Assembly: GCA_002257025.1 (NCBI GenBank)
Contig: NCHA01000001.1
Span: forward strand, 434,001-498,000
Length of the DNA: 64,000 nucleotides
Reading direction: 5' to 3'
Source of the DNA: Sphingobacteriales bacterium 16-39-50
Lineage (GTDB): Bacteria; Bacteroidota; Bacteroidia; Sphingobacteriales; Sphingobacteriaceae
Made by a program: the position numbers and the translations under genes. This document shows, piece by piece, positions 25,184 to 33,436 of the stretch; position 1 is the first letter of the stretch, and every line of letters starts with the position of its first letter. The notes below the pieces were generated by a model that made no database searches, was not told the origin of the DNA, and saw only the letters and a list, made by a program, of their open reading frames with translations.

Positions 25184-26434
25184 CTACGGCGATACCGCCT
25201 GCATCATCAATCCTGAAATATAGGCTCCATAAGTCCCAATTACATAACCAAATACAGCTAATAAAACGCCAATAGGTGCTAATGAAGGATGAAAGGCACT
25301 GGCCACAACTGGTGCCGAAGCCGGTCCCCCAACATTTGCCATACTTCCAACAGCCAGAAAGAAAAATGGAGTCTTTGTAAGCTTTGCGATCAGGATTAAT
25401 ACCAGGGCGTGAACTGACATCCATATTATGCCAACAATCAATAATCCGGGATTCTTAAATATCGCCATAATGTTCATTTGCATTCCTATTGAAGCAATAA
25501 GAACATATAAAAAAACACTTGCCAGACGGGAAGAACCAACTCCCTCAAGGTTTCTGACTTTCGTAAAGGAAAGCAACATACCCAATGTTGTTGCAATGAT
25601 AATTATCCAGAAAAACCCGGAGGTCAGGCTAAAAGTACTCAAAGATGGTGCATTAATAGTTATCCATGGTGCGATAATATCAGCTCCGAAATGCGCAATT
25701 CCTGTTACTCCAAATCCAACAGCCAGAATCTTAATGAGGTCTTCCACATTAGGAATTTTCATTATACTTAACTGATAGCTCTCAATTTTTTCTTTAATAT
25801 CCGTAACTGATTGATCTTCAGCTTTTAAAAATTTATTAATCTCGATGTTTTTCCCTGCTGCAAAAAGCAGGAGTGCCATCCAAACATAGCCAACAAACAC
25901 ATCCAGGGCAACCATCGCTGAAAAAACGTCAGCGCTAGGTTTAAAAACCTCGAACATTGCGGCCTGATTGGGTCCTCCCCCAATCCATGCTCCTGCAAGT
26001 GTGCTTAAGCCTCTCCATACTGCATCCTGGCCTTCACCGCCAACAACATCCGGCGAAAATAAAGAAACTAAATACACAGCAATTGGACCTCCTATAATTA
26101 TACTAATTGATCCACAAATGAACATCAAACCCGCCTTCTTCCTTAATTTCCAAATCTCCCTTAAATCGAGGCTCAGAGTAAATAAGACCAGACTGGCTGG
26201 AAGAAGATATCTCGAAGCTACCGTATAAAGAGCTGATTCAGAACCCGATATCACTCCAGTTGAATTTAATAAACCGGGAAGAAAATAACATAACAGGATT
26301 GGAGGGACAAATCTATATAGCTTTTTAAAAATAATATTCTGGCTCTGCGAAGACCAGAAAACTAATCCCAGAATACTCATAAGAATTCCTAAAACAACTG
26401 CATCATTCGTAATCAATGAAGTTTTTTCAACCAT
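25184..26434 (-). CDS. DUF819 family membrane protein
   Basis: A 416-residue polytopic membrane protein of the DUF819 family (YjcL-like, PF05684). Conserved features include LSTLAGAWIGGGPNQAAMFE in the middle and a mirrored motif MANVGGPASAPVVASAFHPS near the C-terminus, which gives the protein an inverted-repeat look typical of secondary carriers. The substrate is unknown. Hydrophobic segments span nearly the whole length. Monocistronic; the ATG at 26434 is the only sensible start. Confidence 0.88.
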   Translation of the reverse strand: MVEKTSLITNDAVVLGILMSILGLVFWSSQSQNIIFKKLYRFVPPILLCYFLPGLLNSTGVISGSESALYTVASRYLLPASLVLFTLSLDLREIWKLRKKAGLMFICGSISIIIGGPIAVYLVSLFSPDVVGGEGQDAVWRGLSTLAGAWIGGGPNQAAMFEVFKPSADVFSAMVALDVFVGYVWMALLLFAAGKNIEINKFLKAEDQSVTDIKEKIESYQLSIMKIPNVEDLIKILAVGFGVTGIAHFGADIIAPWITINAPSLSTFSLTSGFFWIIIIATTLGMLLSFTKVRNLEGVGSSRLASVFLYVLIASIGMQMNIMAIFKNPGLLIVGIIWMSVHALVLILIAKLTKTPFFFLAVGSMANVGGPASAPVVASAFHPSLAPIGVLLAVFGYVIGTYGAYISGLMMQAVSP

Positions 26435-26587
26435 TGGATAGGATTTATAATTTTTAACAAATAATATAAGTCGGCAATTTTAGTAAATTTTAATTATAAT
26501 TGAACTTTTTACTCCTTTTTAACCAATTAAAGAGTAAGACCTTATCCAATTATAAATTCTAAACAATAAATTATTTTATTAAAACGT

Positions 26588-27949
26588 ATGGAAATACAGC
26601 AAAAACAGCTTTTTGGACACCCAAGAGGGTTATATGTACTTTTTCTTACCGAAATGTGGGAAAGGTTCAGTTTTTATGGAATGAGAGCCCTGCTCGTATT
26701 ATTTCTTGTTTCATCAGTAAATGGTGAGAATCCTGGATTTGGATGGACCAGCAGCGAAGCTTTAAAGCTGTACGGAATTTATACTTTCCTTGTCTATTTA
26801 TCCTCTATCCCGGGGGGAATCCTTGCAGATAAATTTATCGGACAAAAAAAGGCAGTAATTCTTGGTGGCTTACTGCTGGTAGCCGGACACAGTATCCTTG
26901 CATTTCAGTCATTAATAACTTTCTATATCGGATTAGGGCTTATCATTGCCGGTGTAGGATGTTTAAAACCTAATATTTCGACCATGGTTGGTGGTCTGTA
27001 CCCGAAAGGCGATGACCGTCGTGACAAGGGCTTTACAATTTTCTATATTGGAATAAATACCGGAGCCTTCTTAGCTGGTATCATAATTGGATACGTAGGT
27101 GAAACAATGGGCTGGCATTATGGATTCGGTCTTGCTGGAATAGGAATGGCTTTAGGACTGATTATATTTATGTTAGGCCATAAAGATCTTAAGGGAGTTG
27201 GTGAAGCAACTAAAGCTTTATCTGCTGCTGATCAGGCAATTATCTCAAAACCACTTACAAGTATTGAAAAAGATCGCGTGAAAGTGATGTTGCTTTCATT
27301 TTTGATGATTATCGTATTCTGGGGTGCATTTGAACAAGCCGGAGGGTTAATGAACCTGTATGCATCAGAGAAAACCAATCGCATGATCGAATTCCTGAAC
27401 TGGACAGTCCCTGCGACCTGGTTTCAATCAGTAAACTCTTTCTTCATAATCACTCTGGGTATTCCAGTAGCTGCATTCTGGTTTAACCGGAAAAGAAATG
27501 GCAAAGAAGCATCTTCGATCTTCAAAATAGCAATTGGTGTAATTATTATGGGCTGGGGCTTTTTATTCATGTCTGCAGCTTCAGTTCAATATCAAAATGA
27601 TGGGGCTTCAGCGATGTACTGGCTGGTTCTTGCCTACTTGTTCCACACAATTGGTGAACTTAGTGCCTCCCCTGTTGCATTATCCTTTATTACCAAGCTT
27701 GCGCCAATGAAATATGCATCAATCATGATGGGTGTATTTTTTGCAGCTACCGGACTTGGTAATTACGTAGCTGGATGGGTTGGTGTATGGTCACAAACTG
27801 CCGGCGAACTCGAAATATTTACCGGAATTGCAATTTTCTGCACACTTATAGGAAGTATTGTAATCGCCATCCTTAAGCCATTAAAAAGACTTGCCCATGG
27901 AGCTGAAGACTTTTCTAAGGAAACGATGGCCACAGCCAAGGCCGAATAG
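26588..27949 (+). CDS. Proton-dependent oligopeptide transporter (POT/PTR2)
   Basis: A 453-residue MFS-fold peptide:proton symporter of the inner membrane. The POT signature at the N-terminus (FLTEMWERFSFYGMRALLVL, the ExxERFxYYG motif) and the second family motif (FTIFYIGINTGAFLAGIIIG) are both clear. Length is near the usual size of bacterial DtpT-like members. It imports di- and tripeptides. An inverted repeat follows 23 bp downstream. Confidence 0.93.
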   Translation: MEIQQKQLFGHPRGLYVLFLTEMWERFSFYGMRALLVLFLVSSVNGENPGFGWTSSEALKLYGIYTFLVYLSSIPGGILADKFIGQKKAVILGGLLLVAGHSILAFQSLITFYIGLGLIIAGVGCLKPNISTMVGGLYPKGDDRRDKGFTIFYIGINTGAFLAGIIIGYVGETMGWHYGFGLAGIGMALGLIIFMLGHKDLKGVGEATKALSAADQAIISKPLTSIEKDRVKVMLLSFLMIIVFWGAFEQAGGLMNLYASEKTNRMIEFLNWTVPATWFQSVNSFFIITLGIPVAAFWFNRKRNGKEASSIFKIAIGVIIMGWGFLFMSAASVQYQNDGASAMYWLVLAYLFHTIGELSASPVALSFITKLAPMKYASIMMGVFFAATGLGNYVAGWVGVWSQTAGELEIFTGIAIFCTLIGSIVIAILKPLKRLAHGAEDFSKETMATAKAE

Positions 27950-27971
27950 AGCTCTATTACAGGAATAAAAT

Positions 27972-28003
27972 GAAGAGAGAGATACAGAAATATCTCTCTC
28001 TTC
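27972..28003. terminator. Perfect 13-bp inverted repeat after the peptide transporter
   Basis: Arms GAAGAGAGAGATA and TATCTCTCTCTTC around the loop CAGAAA. The next bases are GTTTAAAG, so the T-run of a standard terminator is missing, yet the place between two genes of the same direction suggests termination or mRNA 3'-end protection. Confidence 0.55.
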
Positions 28004-28040
28004 GTTTAAAGCAGTATATTCGCAAATCAAATCTGTATTC

Positions 28041-28769
28041 GTGTTATCAGACAGCATCGTCATAATTCCCACCTATAACGAGAAGGAAAATATCGAAAAT
28101 ATCATTCGGAAGGTATTTTCACTACCTGATGTATTTCATATTCTGGTTGTTGACGACGGATCTCCCGATGGTACTGCCGAAATTGTTAAGAGTCTGCAGG
28201 AAGAATATGAGGGCATGATTCATATTGAAGAACGGTCTGGCAAACTCGGACTTGGAACTGCTTATATTCATGGCTTTAAATGGGCCCTTGAACGTAATTA
28301 TGAGTATATTTTTGAAATGGATGCAGATTTTTCGCACAATCCGGAAGACCTGATCCGTTTAAAAACTGCTTGTATTGAAGGTGCCGACCTGGCTATCGGT
28401 TCAAGGTATATCAGAGGGGTGAATGTGGTAAACTGGCCAATGAGCAGAGTACTCATGTCCTATTTTGCCTCTGTGTACGTCAGGCTCATCACAAGAATCG
28501 ATATTCAGGATGCAACCGCAGGATTTAAATGCTACCGTCGTGTGGTGCTTGCAACCATACCTCTGGATAAAATCAAGTTTATCGGCTATGCCTTCCAGAT
28601 TGAAATGAAATTTACTGCAATCAAATATGGTTTTAATGTCGTGGAAGTCCCGATTATTTTTACCGACCGTACTGAAGGCACCTCTAAGATGAGTACGAAA
28701 ATATTCAGGGAAGCCTTTTTGGGCGTGATTCAAATCAAATTAAACAGCTTTTTCAGGAAGTATAAATAA
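28041..28769 (+). CDS. Polyprenol monophosphomannose synthase-like family 2 glycosyltransferase
   Basis: A 242-residue GT-A glycosyltransferase. The N-terminal IVIIPTYNEKENIENII and VVDDGSPDGTAEIV segments bind the nucleotide sugar; EMDADFSHNPEDL carries the metal-binding DxD-like motif; and GSRYIRGVNVVNWP with FKCYRR is typical of dolichol/polyprenol phosphate mannosyltransferases. It has no C-terminal membrane domain. It would transfer a hexose, probably mannose, from a nucleotide donor to polyprenyl phosphate. The start codon is GTG at 28041; no closer ATG would keep the first strand. Confidence 0.9.
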   Translation: MLSDSIVIIPTYNEKENIENIIRKVFSLPDVFHILVVDDGSPDGTAEIVKSLQEEYEGMIHIEERSGKLGLGTAYIHGFKWALERNYEYIFEMDADFSHNPEDLIRLKTACIEGADLAIGSRYIRGVNVVNWPMSRVLMSYFASVYVRLITRIDIQDATAGFKCYRRVVLATIPLDKIKFIGYAFQIEMKFTAIKYGFNVVEVPIIFTDRTEGTSKMSTKIFREAFLGVIQIKLNSFFRKYK

Positions 28770-28867
28770 TCTGGCCTTAACCTGAAAATTAAGAAATTAA
28801 GCACATAAGGTTTATATTTACTACATATTAATCATTCCATCAGAACCCTAATAAATAACCAGAATCT

Positions 28868-29890
28868 ATGAATGAACATCTTGACCCCGGAGAAGAGAAC
28901 CTATCACCTGTAGAACGGGAGATCGAGAAAGTTCTGCGTCCCCAGGTCTTTGAAGATTTCACAGGTCAGCATAAAATTCTGGCAAACCTTCGTGTGTTCG
29001 TGCAGGCGGCCAAACAACGTGGTGAAGCTCTGGATCATGTATTGCTGCATGGCCCGCCCGGATTAGGAAAAACTACCCTCTCACATATCATAGCCAATGA
29101 AATGGGGGTTAATATCCGCATCACCTCCGGACCTGTTCTCGATAAACCGGGAGATCTCGCCGGATTATTAACCAATCTTGAAGAAGGAGATATCCTGTTT
29201 ATTGATGAAATCCACCGTTTAAGTCCGCTCGTAGAAGAATACCTCTATTCGGCCATGGAAGATTTCAAGATCGATATCATGCTCGAAACCGGCCCAAATG
29301 CCCGCTCGGTTCAGATTTCCTTAAATCCCTTTACTTTAGTTGGTGCTACTACCCGCTCAGGTCTTCTTACAGCCCCCTTACGTGCCCGCTTTGGCATTAA
29401 TAGCCGTCTGGAGTACTATGATGCCAAATTATTAACTACCATTGTGCAGCGCTCGGCACAGATTCTCAAAACAGAAATTTCTGATGAAGGATCTTATGAA
29501 ATTGCCCGCAGAAGCCGTGGTACACCCCGTATCGCCAATGCCTTATTACGCCGTACCAGAGATTTCGCACAGATAAAAGGCACAGGAAATATCGATACTG
29601 ACATTGCAAAATATGCCCTGAATGCTCTGAATGTGGATGAGCATGGTCTTGATGAAATGGATAATAAGATCCTGCTGACGATTATCGATAAATTCAAAGG
29701 CGGACCGGTAGGTCTAAAAACGATTGCTACTGCGGTTGGTGAAGAAGAAGGAACCATTGAGGAAGTATATGAGCCTTTTCTGATTCAGGAGGGCTATATC
29801 ATGCGTACCTCAAGAGGCAGGGAATGTACAGAAGCAGCCTATAAGCATTTGGGCAGGATAAAAACAGGAGGCAGCAACACCTTGTTTTGA
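28868..29890 (+). CDS. ruvB: Holliday junction branch migration helicase RuvB
   Basis: A 340-residue AAA+ ATPase that drives Holliday junction migration with RuvA. Walker A is [15 protein letters not shown] near residue 65, Walker B is [12 protein letters not shown], sensor 1 is [11 protein letters not shown] and the arginine finger is in the following TAPLRARFG. The C-terminal winged helix ends with [16 protein letters not shown]. Length and order are standard. No ruvA or ruvC is adjacent. Confidence 0.97.
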   Translation: MNEHLDPGEENLSPVEREIEKVLRPQVFEDFTGQHKILANLRVFVQAAKQRGEALDHVLLHGPPGLGKTTLSHIIANEMGVNIRITSGPVLDKPGDLAGLLTNLEEGDILFIDEIHRLSPLVEEYLYSAMEDFKIDIMLETGPNARSVQISLNPFTLVGATTRSGLLTAPLRARFGINSRLEYYDAKLLTTIVQRSAQILKTEISDEGSYEIARRSRGTPRIANALLRRTRDFAQIKGTGNIDTDIAKYALNALNVDEHGLDEMDNKILLTIIDKFKGGPVGLKTIATAVGEEEGTIEEVYEPFLIQEGYIMRTSRGRECTEAAYKHLGRIKTGGSNTLF

Positions 29891-29896
29891 TACGAT

Positions 29897-29932
29897 TATT
29901 GATTTATATTTAAGAATAAATATAAATCAATA
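29897..29932. promoter_or_regulatory. Perfect 16-bp inverted repeat at the start codon of the hydrolase gene
   Basis: Arms TATTGATTTATATTTA and TAAATATAAATCAATA around the loop AGAA. It begins 6 bp after the ruvB stop, and its right arm ends on the A of the next gene's ATG. It could be an operator, a translation-blocking hairpin or a weak terminator for ruvB. No T-run follows it. Confidence 0.6.
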
Positions 29933-30789
29933 TGGATCAGAAAATCATTAATCTTTACGACGAATACACTCATAAACCCTTAAGCCGAAAGTCGTTTATG
30001 AACCGTCTGGTAAAGCTCACCGGGAGCGCTGCTATGGCTATGACTGCACTTTCTGTACTGGAAGTCGGTTATGCAAATGCAGAAACAGTTTCTAAGCAGG
30101 ATGAAGACCTGATACTTGAAGATATTTCCTATCCCGGCGACGATTGTACCATGAAAGGTTATCTCGCCCGTCCTAAAGGCAGGGGAAAATTTGGAAGTGT
30201 AGTAGTAATACATGAAAATCGTGGCTTAAACCCTCATATAAAAGATATAGCACGACGTGTTGCTAAAGCAGGATTTATCGCTCTTGCACCGGATGCCCTA
30301 TCCCCTTTTGGCGGAACACCTGCAAATACCGATGATGCCAGGGGAATGTTCAGTAAGATAGATGCATCAAAAAACCTGAATAATTTCCTGAATGCGCTGG
30401 ACTATCTGAAATCCAGAAAAGAAAGTAATGGCAAAACCGCTTGTGTAGGATTCTGCTGGGGTGGCAGAATGACTAATTTGCTTGCGGTAAATTCAGCATC
30501 CCTGAATGCAGCTGTTGCCTATTACGGCGGACAGCCAGATGCAGCAGATGTTCCAAAAATAAAAGCAAAATTAATGCTGCATTATGCAGGAATGGATGAA
30601 CGTGTAAATGCAGGAATTCCGGCTTATGAAGCTGCATTAAAATCATCAGTCATTGATTACCAGCTTTTTATATATGATGGAGTTCAGCATGCCTTCAATA
30701 ATGATACCGGTGGTGAGCGCTATAATGCCGATGCAGCAAAGCTTGCATGGGGAAGAACATTAGAGCTTTTCAATAAGACAATCAAGTAA
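29932..30789 (+). CDS. Dienelactone hydrolase family protein, probably exported
   Basis: A 285-residue alpha/beta hydrolase. Residues 1-48 look like a signal region with a hydrophobic core (GSAAMAMTALSVLEVGYANA) preceded by SRKSFMNRL. The catalytic nucleophile is the cysteine in CVGFCWGGRM near residue 175, with the Asp in HYAGMDERVNAG and the His in DGVQHAFNND. The triad order and the cysteine nucleophile are those of carboxymethylenebutenolidase-like enzymes. The real substrate is unknown. A 16-bp inverted repeat covers the region just before the ATG. Confidence 0.88.
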   Translation: MDQKIINLYDEYTHKPLSRKSFMNRLVKLTGSAAMAMTALSVLEVGYANAETVSKQDEDLILEDISYPGDDCTMKGYLARPKGRGKFGSVVVIHENRGLNPHIKDIARRVAKAGFIALAPDALSPFGGTPANTDDARGMFSKIDASKNLNNFLNALDYLKSRKESNGKTACVGFCWGGRMTNLLAVNSASLNAAVAYYGGQPDAADVPKIKAKLMLHYAGMDERVNAGIPAYEAALKSSVIDYQLFIYDGVQHAFNNDTGGERYNADAAKLAWGRTLELFNKTIK

Positions 30790-30800
30790 AATGATTCAAT

Positions 30801-30838
30801 AAAAAAAGGGGCTGATCCGAATGGAAAGCCCCTTTTTT
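30801..30838. terminator. Bidirectional terminator between the hydrolase and ompA-like genes
   Basis: Stem AAAAAAGGGGCT pairing with AGCCCCTTTTTT around a 13-nt loop. A- and T-runs on either side make it effective for both convergent genes. Confidence 0.9.
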
Positions 30839-30854
30839 AGGATTATAATTGATT

Positions 30855-32213
30855 CTAGTATAAAGTAAATTCTACTCTTCTGTTATCCTGACGACCTGCC
30901 GCAGTTTTATTTGTTGCGATTGGCTGACTTTCACCATAACCTGTTGCTTCAATACGTGAAGGATTAACTCCTTGACTAACCAGGTAAGATTTCACTGACT
31001 CAGCACGGTCTTTAGACAATTTCAGATTTGCTGCATCGCTACCCACATTATCAGTATGACCTGCTAATTTAAGACTGAAATCTTTAGATTTCAATAAATC
31101 AGCTACTCTGTTCAGGGTTGGATATGAAGTTGAACGCAAGGTTGATTTTGCAAAGTCAAATTCAAGATTACGAATAGCTTCGGCGACAATCCTTCTGTCT
31201 TCTTCTGTTACTACAACACGAACAGGGTTCACAACAGTTGTTGTTGAAGTTACTTTAATTTCACAACCTGCACCATCAACCTGTATTCCTACCGGTGTGT
31301 TCGGGCATTTATCAAAGTAATCAGAAACGCCATCTTTATCGCTATCATTCAAAAAGCGCATTCTTTCCTTATTCATCTCTTCCATATGTGCTGCATGCTT
31401 AGCTCTGTCAGCATCAAGACTTGCCTGAAGTGCTGCATTTCTGGTGATATAATCATCCTGTAATGCGGCCACCGGATTATAGCTTGATAATGGAGTTTTT
31501 GATTTGCTTCCTAAAATAAACTCAAGTCCGATATGTGAATAAGAGAATTTATCGTTTTGTAGTCCTGCACGATATCCATCAAGGTTATCGCCATCAACAA
31601 AATTCATGGTATAACCCATATCTAAATTAATAGAATTGGATAAACCGAATTTTATTCCAAGGCCAACTGGTAAATAAGCTTCTTTCACATTCTCACCTGC
31701 ATTAAACTTGGTTTCAACCCCTGCTGATGTTTTCATTGTTGGCTTATAACCCATAATACCATATCCCGCGGTCATGTAAGGTCTGATGACATTTACACGA
31801 TTCATCCAGTAAATATTTGCAAGAGTTAAATTAGCGCTCAAACTAGCTGAATAGGAAACTTTGGTCTCGTATGAATCAAACGCACTTGCAGGAGGCAATC
31901 CATTGCCCCAATTTCTGCTATTATCTGCCTGAAGTTTTCCGGCTAAAAAATCTGCCTGAATTCCTAATGCCGGTAATATTTGATTTTTCAAAGTAGCACC
32001 ATATCCAATATCGGCTTTCCAGTTTGTAAAATCATTCATTCCGCTGATTACCGTAGGAGCAAGTATACCAGCATGGATACCAAAAGACCATGTATTAAAT
32101 GCTGAAGAAGGAGCGAACAGCTTGGGACTCTCAGGTTTCTCCTGAGCATTTGCTCCGGCAGTAACAATTATGCTGAGTGCCAGTGCTGATAGTTTTAGAA
32201 AATGTGTTTTCAT
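30855..32213 (-). CDS. OmpA family outer-membrane protein with TSP3 linker
   Basis: A 452-residue outer-membrane protein. The signal peptide (residues 1-23, ending ANAQ) is followed by an N-terminal beta-barrel of about 220 residues, a coiled linker, one thrombospondin type 3 calcium motif (NDSDKDGVSDYFDKCPNTP) and a C-terminal OmpA domain that binds peptidoglycan (LAGHTDNVGSDAANLKLSKD and then ATGYGESQPIATN). It probably tethers the outer membrane to the cell wall. Ends at a shared terminator. Confidence 0.92.
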   Translation of the reverse strand: MKTHFLKLSALALSIIVTAGANAQEKPESPKLFAPSSAFNTWSFGIHAGILAPTVISGMNDFTNWKADIGYGATLKNQILPALGIQADFLAGKLQADNSRNWGNGLPPASAFDSYETKVSYSASLSANLTLANIYWMNRVNVIRPYMTAGYGIMGYKPTMKTSAGVETKFNAGENVKEAYLPVGLGIKFGLSNSINLDMGYTMNFVDGDNLDGYRAGLQNDKFSYSHIGLEFILGSKSKTPLSSYNPVAALQDDYITRNAALQASLDADRAKHAAHMEEMNKERMRFLNDSDKDGVSDYFDKCPNTPVGIQVDGAGCEIKVTSTTTVVNPVRVVVTEEDRRIVAEAIRNLEFDFAKSTLRSTSYPTLNRVADLLKSKDFSLKLAGHTDNVGSDAANLKLSKDRAESVKSYLVSQGVNPSRIEATGYGESQPIATNKTAAGRQDNRRVEFTLY

Positions 32214-32324
32214 AATTTATGATTATTTTAACAGCTTAATGCAAATGCTATACCATAAAGGCAAATGACCCAAATAAAAGAAAGCATGCTGATTTCTAAC
32301 CAATGAAGCGCGTATTCTTATTCC

Positions 32325-32332
32325 TATCTTTG
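32325..32332 (+). promoter_or_regulatory. -7 promoter box for queG
   Basis: Reads TATCTTTG, a full TAnnTTTG match, ending only 9 bp before the ATG, so the leader would be about 5 nt or less. Confidence 0.45.
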
Positions 32333-32341
32333 GACTAAATA

Positions 32342-33274
32342 ATGGTCAGTAGTTCACAATATTCAAAATTCATAAAGACTGAAGCCCTTAAACTGGGATT
32401 TCAATTTTGCGGCATTTCTAAAGCCGGATTTCTGGAACAAGAGGCCCCAAGACTTGAAAACTGGCTAAAAAGTGGGTATAACGGCGAAATGAGCTATATG
32501 GAGAACCATTTTGATAAGCGCCTTGATCCGCGAAAGCTTGTAGATGGAGCCCGTTCAGTTATTTCCCTTTCCCTGAATTACTTTACTGATCAACAACAGG
32601 AAGATTTAAATGCTCCGAAAATCAGTAAATACGCTTATGGCAAAGATTATCACTTTGTGATAAAAGATAAACTAAAACTCCTGATGGAAACTATCAGAAC
32701 TAATATTGGAGAGGTAAACGGCCGGGCATTTGTAGATTCGGCACCTGTTCTGGACAAAGTTTGGGCAAAAAAAGCAGGAATTGGATGGGTTGGAAAACAT
32801 AGTAACCTGATCAATAAGAATACGGGCTCATTTTTCTTTCTCGCAGAATTAATTACTGATCTTGATCTCGAATATGATGTAATTCCAACAAAGGATCATT
32901 GCGGGACCTGTACCCGTTGCATAGATGCATGTCCTACTGAAGCAATTGTTGCCCCTTACCTGGTCGATGGAAGCCGCTGCATCTCTTACCTGACCATTGA
33001 GCTTAAAAATGAATTACCCGCTGAATTCAGTGGAAAAATGGAAAATTGGATGTTCGGCTGTGATATCTGTCAGGATGTTTGCCCCTGGAATAAATTTTCT
33101 GTACTTAATACTGAGCAGAATTTCAGTCCCCATGAAGACCTTCTCGGACTTAAGCAGGCAGAGTGGCATGAACTTACCGAAGAAACTTTTAATAAAGTAT
33201 TCAAAAACTCTGCGGTTAAAAGAACCAAGTATATCGGATTAAAACGGAATATTGATTTTCTGAAACCATTTTAA
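32342..33274 (+). CDS. queG: Epoxyqueuosine reductase
   Basis: A 310-residue cobalamin- and iron-sulfur-dependent enzyme that reduces epoxyqueuosine to queuosine in tRNA wobble positions. The N-terminal cobalamin domain contains the YSK-like [19 protein letters not shown] and [20 protein letters not shown]. Two [4Fe-4S] clusters are shown by [16 protein letters not shown] and [11 protein letters not shown]. The HEAT-repeat tail of the longest homologues is missing, which is common in this phylum. The short leader predicted from its promoter box is unusual. Confidence 0.95.
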   Translation: MVSSSQYSKFIKTEALKLGFQFCGISKAGFLEQEAPRLENWLKSGYNGEMSYMENHFDKRLDPRKLVDGARSVISLSLNYFTDQQQEDLNAPKISKYAYGKDYHFVIKDKLKLLMETIRTNIGEVNGRAFVDSAPVLDKVWAKKAGIGWVGKHSNLINKNTGSFFFLAELITDLDLEYDVIPTKDHCGTCTRCIDACPTEAIVAPYLVDGSRCISYLTIELKNELPAEFSGKMENWMFGCDICQDVCPWNKFSVLNTEQNFSPHEDLLGLKQAEWHELTEETFNKVFKNSAVKRTKYIGLKRNIDFLKPF

Positions 33275-33436
33275 AGCTTATTTCTATCAAAAAAAAGTGG
33301 AACATAAGCCAACTCATCACATATATCCCCTATCCCATCACATTTATTAGCAGGGCGGCTCTGGCTGCATTATCATTGCTTCATAATTCAGAACAATTTA
33401 AAACAAGGAATTAGATTTCCTGAAGACGTGAAAACA

